The position numbers and the translations under genes are program-made. Below, piece after piece: positions 60,064-64,000 of a stretch of 64,000 bases of DNA (position 1 is the first letter of the stretch; the number at the start of each line of letters is the position of its first letter). The notes below the pieces were generated by a model. It was not told the origin of the DNA, did no database searches, and saw nothing but the letters and a program-made list of their open reading frames with translations. Source of the stretch: Mycolicibacter sp. MU0102 (GTDB lineage: Bacteria; Actinomycetota; Actinomycetes; Mycobacteriales; Mycobacteriaceae); the NCBI RefSeq assembly GCF_963378105.1, contig NZ_OY726398.1, forward strand, positions 3,596,001 through 3,660,000, read 5' to 3'.

Positions 60064-60921
60064 ATGTCGGACACGTTCGCACTCAAGCCCGACCTGGGCC
60101 GCTACGCGGTGTGGACCTTCGGATCCCCCACCCCTGAGCAGGCCGCCGAGATCGAACGCCTGGGCTACGGCGCGATCTGGGTGGGCGGCTCGCCGGCCGC
60201 CGACCTGGCGTTTGTCGAGCCGCTGCTGGCAGCGACCTCGACCCTGCAGGTGGCCACCGGGATCGTCAACATCTGGTCCGCACCGGCCGAGCAGGTCGCC
60301 GAGTCCTACCACCGCATCGAATCGGCCTACCCGGACCGGTTCCTGCTCGGCATCGGTGTCGGTCACTCCGAGGCCACCGCCGAGTACCGCAGCCCGTACC
60401 AAGCTCTGACCGACTATCTGGACGCCCTCGATGAGGCCGGGGTGCCGACCAGCCGCCGGGTGCTGGCAGCGCTGGGCCCCAAGGTGTTGCAGTTGGCGGC
60501 GCAGCGAAGCGCCGGGGCGCACCCCTACCTGACCACGCCCGAGCACACCGCCAGCGCACGCGAGCTGGTCGGCCCGTCGGTGTTTCTGGCCCCCGAGCAC
60601 AAGGTGGTGTTGTCCACCGATGCCGCCGCGGCTCGCGAGGCCGGACGCGAGGCGGTCGGCTTCTACCTGCGGCTGTCCAACTACGTCAACAACTGGCGCC
60701 GGCTGGGCTTTTCCGACCGCGACGTGCGCGCGCCGGGCAGTGACCGGTTGATCGACGCGGTGGTGGCGCACGGCACCGCCGACGAGATCGCCGCCCGCCT
60801 GGGCGAGCACTTGGAGGCCGGCGCGGATCAGGTGACCATCCAGGTGCTGGGCGGCTGGAAGAACCTGCTGCCGACACTGGCCCAGCTGGCCGGTCCGCTC
60901 GGGCTGACGCCGCGAAGCTGA
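60064..60921 (+). CDS. LLM-class F420-dependent oxidoreductase (Rv3463 type)
   Basis: 285 residues. FALKPDLGRYAVWTFGSPTPEQAAEIERLGYGAIWVGGSPA and PDRFLLGIGVGHSEATAEY are typical of the TIGR03620-like F420 family. The loop after VLAALGPKVLQLAAQRSAGAHPY follows the luciferase-fold pattern. Cofactor F420 assumed; substrate unknown. The position before rmlB matches Rv3463. 24 bp after the flotillin stop, so it may be read from the same promoter. Confidence 0.88.
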   Translation: MSDTFALKPDLGRYAVWTFGSPTPEQAAEIERLGYGAIWVGGSPAADLAFVEPLLAATSTLQVATGIVNIWSAPAEQVAESYHRIESAYPDRFLLGIGVGHSEATAEYRSPYQALTDYLDALDEAGVPTSRRVLAALGPKVLQLAAQRSAGAHPYLTTPEHTASARELVGPSVFLAPEHKVVLSTDAAAAREAGREAVGFYLRLSNYVNNWRRLGFSDRDVRAPGSDRLIDAVVAHGTADEIAARLGEHLEAGADQVTIQVLGGWKNLLPTLAQLAGPLGLTPRS

Positions 60922-60923
60922 GC

Positions 60924-60981
60924 GCGAGGCGGAATCTCACGACGCGACACGCTGGCGCGGCGTCGTGGATTTCCGGCTCGC
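60924..60981. repeat. 58-bp imperfect palindrome upstream of rmlB
   Basis: GCGAGGCGGAATCTCACGACGC (60924-60945) pairs with 60960-60981 at 18 of 22 positions around a 14-nt loop. It starts 2 bp after the LLM gene stop and ends 38 bp before rmlB. Ends (G)CGAG...CTCG(C) match the other palindromes of this window. As a terminator it would isolate rmlBC from the flotillin transcript. Confidence 0.55.
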
Positions 60982-61019
60982 GGGCGCGACGCCACTCGCC
61001 CCACCGTTAGGGTTGCCCC

Positions 61020-62027
61020 ATGCATCTGCTGGTCACCGGTGGCGCCGGGTTCATCGGCGCCAACTTCGTGCACAGCACGCTCGCGCAGCACCCCGGCACC
61101 ACGATCACCGTGCTGGACGCGTTGACGTACGCCGGCAGCCGCGAATCCCTGGACCCTGTCGCTGATCGGATCCGGCTGGTACAGGGCGACATCACCGATA
61201 CCGCGCTGGTCGCCGAGCTGATCGCCGAGCTGGACCCCCAGACCGACGCGGTGGTGCACTTTGCCGCCGAAACCCACGTGGACAATGCACTGGCCGACCC
61301 CGAGCCGTTCCTGCGATCCAACGTGGTCGGCACCTTCGCCGTGCTGGAGGCGGTACGCGCCCACGGGATACGGCTGCACCACATCTCCACCGACGAGGTC
61401 TACGGCGAGTTGGCCCTCGATGATCCGCGCCGGTTCACCGAGACCACGCCGTATCGCCCGTCCAGCCCGTACTCGTCGACCAAGGCCGCCGCCGATCTGC
61501 TGGTGCACTCCTGGGTGCGCTCCTATGGGGTGCGCGCGACGATCTCGAACTGCTCCAACAACTACGGGCCCTATCAGCACGTGGAGAAGTTCATCCCGCG
61601 CCAGATCACCAACCTGCTCACCGGGCGCCGGGCCAAGCTGTACGGCAGCGGCGCCCACGTGCGCGACTGGATCCACGTCGACGACCACAACAGTGCCGTC
61701 TGGCAGATCATGACCGGCGGTCATATCGGGCGCACCTACCTGATCGGCGCCGATGGGGAGCGTGACAACCGCAGCGTGCTGCAGGCCATCCTGCGGCTGA
61801 TGGACCACGACCCCGACGACTTCGACCACGTCTCCGACCGGCCCGGTCACGACCTGCGCTACGCGATCGACCCGTCGGCGTTGCGCGACGAATTGGGCTG
61901 GAAGCCAGAGCACACCAACTTCGAGGCCGGCCTGCGCGAGACCATCGACTGGTACCGCGCCAACGAATCCTGGTGGGCCCCGCTGAAAGAGGCCGCCGAG
62001 GCCCGTTACGCGAAGCTGGGGCGCTGA
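61020..62027 (+). CDS. rmlB: dTDP-glucose 4,6-dehydratase
   Basis: 335 residues. NAD-binding VTGGAGFIGANF (5-16), catalytic STDEVYGEL (Thr-Asp-Glu) and YSSTKAAADLLV (Tyr/Lys), and NCSNNYGPYQHVEKFIP are extended-SDR RmlB features. Second step of dTDP-L-rhamnose synthesis, which feeds the rhamnosyl linker of arabinogalactan. Orthologue of Rv3464, with rmlC one base downstream. Confidence 0.97.
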   Translation: MHLLVTGGAGFIGANFVHSTLAQHPGTTITVLDALTYAGSRESLDPVADRIRLVQGDITDTALVAELIAELDPQTDAVVHFAAETHVDNALADPEPFLRSNVVGTFAVLEAVRAHGIRLHHISTDEVYGELALDDPRRFTETTPYRPSSPYSSTKAAADLLVHSWVRSYGVRATISNCSNNYGPYQHVEKFIPRQITNLLTGRRAKLYGSGAHVRDWIHVDDHNSAVWQIMTGGHIGRTYLIGADGERDNRSVLQAILRLMDHDPDDFDHVSDRPGHDLRYAIDPSALRDELGWKPEHTNFEAGLRETIDWYRANESWWAPLKEAAEARYAKLGR

Positions 62028-62028
62028 G

Positions 62029-62604
62029 GTGGAGGCGCGCGAGCTGGCCATCCCGGGGGCATGGGAGCTCACCCCGACTCAGCACTCCGATACCCGCGGT
62101 GTGTTCTTCGAGTGGTTCACCGACCGCGAGTTCACCGCATTCGCCGGGCACCGTTTCGATCTGCGCCAAGCCAACTGCTCGGTGTCGAGTGCCGGGGTAC
62201 TGCGCGGACTGCACTTTGCCCAACTACCGCCCGGACAGGCCAAATACGTCACCTGCGTGTCGGGTTCGGTCTTCGACGTCGTCGTCGACATCCGGGTCGG
62301 CTCCCCGACCTACGGCCGCTGGGATGCGGTACTGCTGGACGCCACCGATCGCCGGTCCGTGTATCTCGCCGCCGGACTGGCGCATGGATTCCTTGCACTG
62401 CAAGACAATTCGACGGTGATGTATCTGTGCTCAGCCGAATACGATCCGCAGCGCGAGCACACCATCTGCGCTACCGACCCGGCGATCGGGATCGACTGGC
62501 CGGCCGATCACCCGTTTGTGATCTCCGACCGGGATGCGGACGCGCCGTCGCTGGAGCAGGTCCGTGCCGCCGGGCTGCTGCCCTCCTGGGATCCGCCGGG
62601 CTAA
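62029..62604 (+). CDS. rmlC: dTDP-4-dehydrorhamnose 3,5-epimerase
   Basis: 191 residues from GTG 62029. Cupin fold with the catalytic His62 in VLRGLHFAQ and the active-site Tyr132 in STVMYLCSAEYDP. PDxxGW-type end replaced by PAIGIDWPADHP. Third step of dTDP-L-rhamnose synthesis. The GTG lies one base after the rmlB stop, so they are translationally coupled. Orthologue of Rv3465. Confidence 0.95.
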   Translation: MEARELAIPGAWELTPTQHSDTRGVFFEWFTDREFTAFAGHRFDLRQANCSVSSAGVLRGLHFAQLPPGQAKYVTCVSGSVFDVVVDIRVGSPTYGRWDAVLLDATDRRSVYLAAGLAHGFLALQDNSTVMYLCSAEYDPQREHTICATDPAIGIDWPADHPFVISDRDADAPSLEQVRAAGLLPSWDPPG

Positions 62605-62606
62605 AT

Positions 62607-62655
62607 CGGCGGTCCAGCTTCGCCTCTCCTCCGTCGAGCCTCGCTAACCGCCGGG
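62607..62655. repeat. Dispersed hairpin repeat, copy 2 (CCAGCTTCGCC...GAGCCTCGCTAA)
   Basis: CGGCGGT (62607-62613) pairs with ACCGCCG (62647-62653). 62614-62655 matches the element at 57914-57956. It lies between the converging rmlC and ABC transporter genes (touching both), so here it can serve as a shared terminator. Confidence 0.65.
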
Positions 62656-64000
62656 CTAACCGCGGCCAGGTAGTCGCAACCGCCAACGCACCAGGCCGGT
62701 CCAGACCGCACCCAACAGGGCGAGGATGACCATGTCGGCCAGCCACCAACGGCCCGAGTGGGTCCACAGCTGATCGTGCGGCGCGATCGGATCGACCGTC
62801 GTCAGATCAATGGTGGAGGCGCCGGCCGCGAATCCCCACCGCGACGGCAGGTACCAGGAGATCTGGTTCAACCCGAACCGTGCGTTGATCGGGAACATGC
62901 CTCCGGAGAACACCAGCGAGACCATGATCATCACCACCAGCATCGGCAGGATCTGCTCGGTCGATTTGGCCAGCGAAGACAGCGCCAGCCCGATCAGCGC
63001 CGAGACGATCGCGGTGAGCGCCAGCGCCAGGTACAGCTCGAGGACCGGGTTGCCCAACAGCGACGCGCCCCGAGTCGGCGCCCCCTTGCCCACGATCACG
63101 ATCGCGGTCAGCACTGCCGTCTGCAGCAGTGCGGCGAAGCTGTAGACCACCACTTTGGCGGCCAGATACGCCGATGCCGACAGTCCCACCGACTGCTCGC
63201 GACGGTAGATGGCGCGCTCGCCCACCAGATCCCGGATCGTCAGCGCGGTGCCCATGAACACCACCGAGATCAGCAACACCAGCAGGATCTCGGAGGCTTC
63301 GTCCGGTGAGTCACTGCGCGGATCGGCCATCCCGAAACCGCTGTCGCCGGGGACCACCAGGGTCAGTGCCCCCAGGATGAAGGGCAGTAGCGCCAGGAAC
63401 ACGAAGTAGCCGCGATCGGCGACGATCAGCCGCACTTGGCGGCGGGCCACACTCGAGATCTGTCGCCGCCGGCTGGTGCGCGCGGGGTTGCCGGCCGGAC
63501 CGATGGGTCCGGCAGTGCGTGCCGGTGGCTGAGCGCGCAGGCGCGTCGTCTCCTCGCGCGCTCGGAACTCGCGATGGGCGCCCTCGGGATCGGCGCTGAC
63601 GAACGCGAAGATGTCGGCCCAGTCGGTGCCGCCCATCGCCGCACCGATGTCCGACGGCGGGCCCACGAATGCGGTCTTGCCACCAGAGGCCAGCAGCAGT
63701 ACCTGGTCGCACATGCTCAGATAGGTCAGCGAGTGGGTCACCACCACGACCACCCGATCGGCGTCGGCCAGATGGCGCAGCATCGTCATCACCTGGCGGT
63801 CCAGTGCGGGATCCAGGCCGGAGGTGGGCTCGTCGAGGATCAGCAGTGACGGGCCGGTGAGCAGTTCCATCGCCACCGAGGCGCGTTTACGTTGGCCACC
63901 CGAGAGCGCGTCGACGCGGGTCTTGCGGTGCGCGGTCAACTCCAGCTCGTCGATGACACGGTCCACCACGGCGCGACGGTCCGCGGCGGTGGTATCCGGC
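62656..64000 (-). CDS. ABC transporter, fused ATPase-permease (ABC-2/ABCG type), 5' part outside window
   Basis: The frame is open to the last base; the visible 447 or so residues start inside the ATPase. Signature LSGGQRKRASVAMELL, Walker B LLILDEPTSGLDPAL and H-loop VVVVTHS are present, while Walker A lies beyond the edge. After a linker come about six transmembrane helices (FVFLALLPFILGALTLVV, ILLVLLISVVFMGTAL, VVYSFAALLQTAVLTAIVIV, YLALALTAIVSALIGLALSSLA, ILPMLVVMIMVSLVFSGGMFP, WLADMVILALLGAVWTGLV). Resembles the half-transporter of Rv1747, which carries N-terminal FHA domains; whether these exist here cannot be seen. Substrate unknown. Confidence 0.88.
   Translation of the reverse strand, partial: PDTTAADRRAVVDRVIDELELTAHRKTRVDALSGGQRKRASVAMELLTGPSLLILDEPTSGLDPALDRQVMTMLRHLADADRVVVVVTHSLTYLSMCDQVLLLASGGKTAFVGPPSDIGAAMGGTDWADIFAFVSADPEGAHREFRAREETTRLRAQPPARTAGPIGPAGNPARTSRRRQISSVARRQVRLIVADRGYFVFLALLPFILGALTLVVPGDSGFGMADPRSDSPDEASEILLVLLISVVFMGTALTIRDLVGERAIYRREQSVGLSASAYLAAKVVVYSFAALLQTAVLTAIVIVGKGAPTRGASLLGNPVLELYLALALTAIVSALIGLALSSLAKSTEQILPMLVVMIMVSLVFSGGMFPINARFGLNQISWYLPSRWGFAAGASTIDLTTVDPIAPHDQLWTHSGRWWLADMVILALLGAVWTGLVRWRLRLPGRG

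Overview
The window looks like a chromosomal segment of a mycobacterium. It is GC-rich throughout. It carries a complete ESX-4 type VII secretion locus, glycine-rich PGRS proteins, a PE-PPE-domain hydrolase, tandem cutinases and F420-dependent oxidoreductases, in an order that largely follows the M. tuberculosis Rv3419c-Rv3465 region (comparison from memory). A TsaB-RimI fusion, PGRS proteins without a PE domain and a NfeD/flotillin pair next to infA point to a non-tuberculous species. The M. terrae/Mycolicibacter group is possible, but that is inference. No tRNA, rRNA, transposase, integrase or CRISPR array was recognised.

Layout. 1-5.0 kb: the end of an unknown gene, then a tightly overlapping minus-strand operon alr - alpha/beta hydrolase - tsaE - tsaB/rimI - tsaD (D-alanine supply and tRNA t6A synthesis). 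5.0-6.05 kb: one DUF559/AbiEi-like nuclease-fold gene sitting exactly between two matching 56-bp palindromes. 6-9.6 kb: gadB, nnrD/E and a rhomboid-like membrane protein. 9.6-13.3 kb: a PknH-sensor-like protein, a Baeyer-Villiger-type monooxygenase and an SDR. 13.3-20 kb: two paralogous secreted proteins bracketing rnhA, a VOC protein and a DUF4436 protein, then glmS and a hydrolase homologue without its nucleophile. 20-28 kb: two PGRS genes (one decapitated) behind a GjpA-like exported protein gene. 28.4-31.4 kb: an LLM oxidoreductase and an orphan fatty acyl-AMP ligase. 31.4-35.5 kb: an EspC/WXG-like pair, glmM, and rplM-rpsI. 35.8-51.5 kb: the ESX-4 locus (esxU-esxT, a 6.6-kb insertion, the Rv3446c homologue, eccC4, eccD4, mycP4, eccB4), then two cutinases. 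53-57.7 kb: truA, rplQ, rpoA, rpsD, rpsK, rpsM, rpmJ and infA, the end of the ribosomal protein/RNA polymerase alpha cluster. 58-64 kb: NfeD-like/flotillin, an LLM oxidoreductase, rmlB-rmlC, and a truncated ABC transporter.

How it fits together. Much of the content serves the envelope: alr, glmS, glmM and rmlBC make peptidoglycan and arabinogalactan-linker precursors, while the cutinases, PE-PPE hydrolase, PGRS proteins and ESX-4 act at or across the surface. The most unusual signal is a recurrent two-gene cassette (GjpA-like exported protein followed by a Sec-signal PGRS protein). One copy, with a PE-PPE hydrolase and an AraC regulator, lies inside ESX-4 between esxU and the Rv3446c homologue. 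In the same locus EccB4 and EccD4 both look internally shortened compared with M. tuberculosis.
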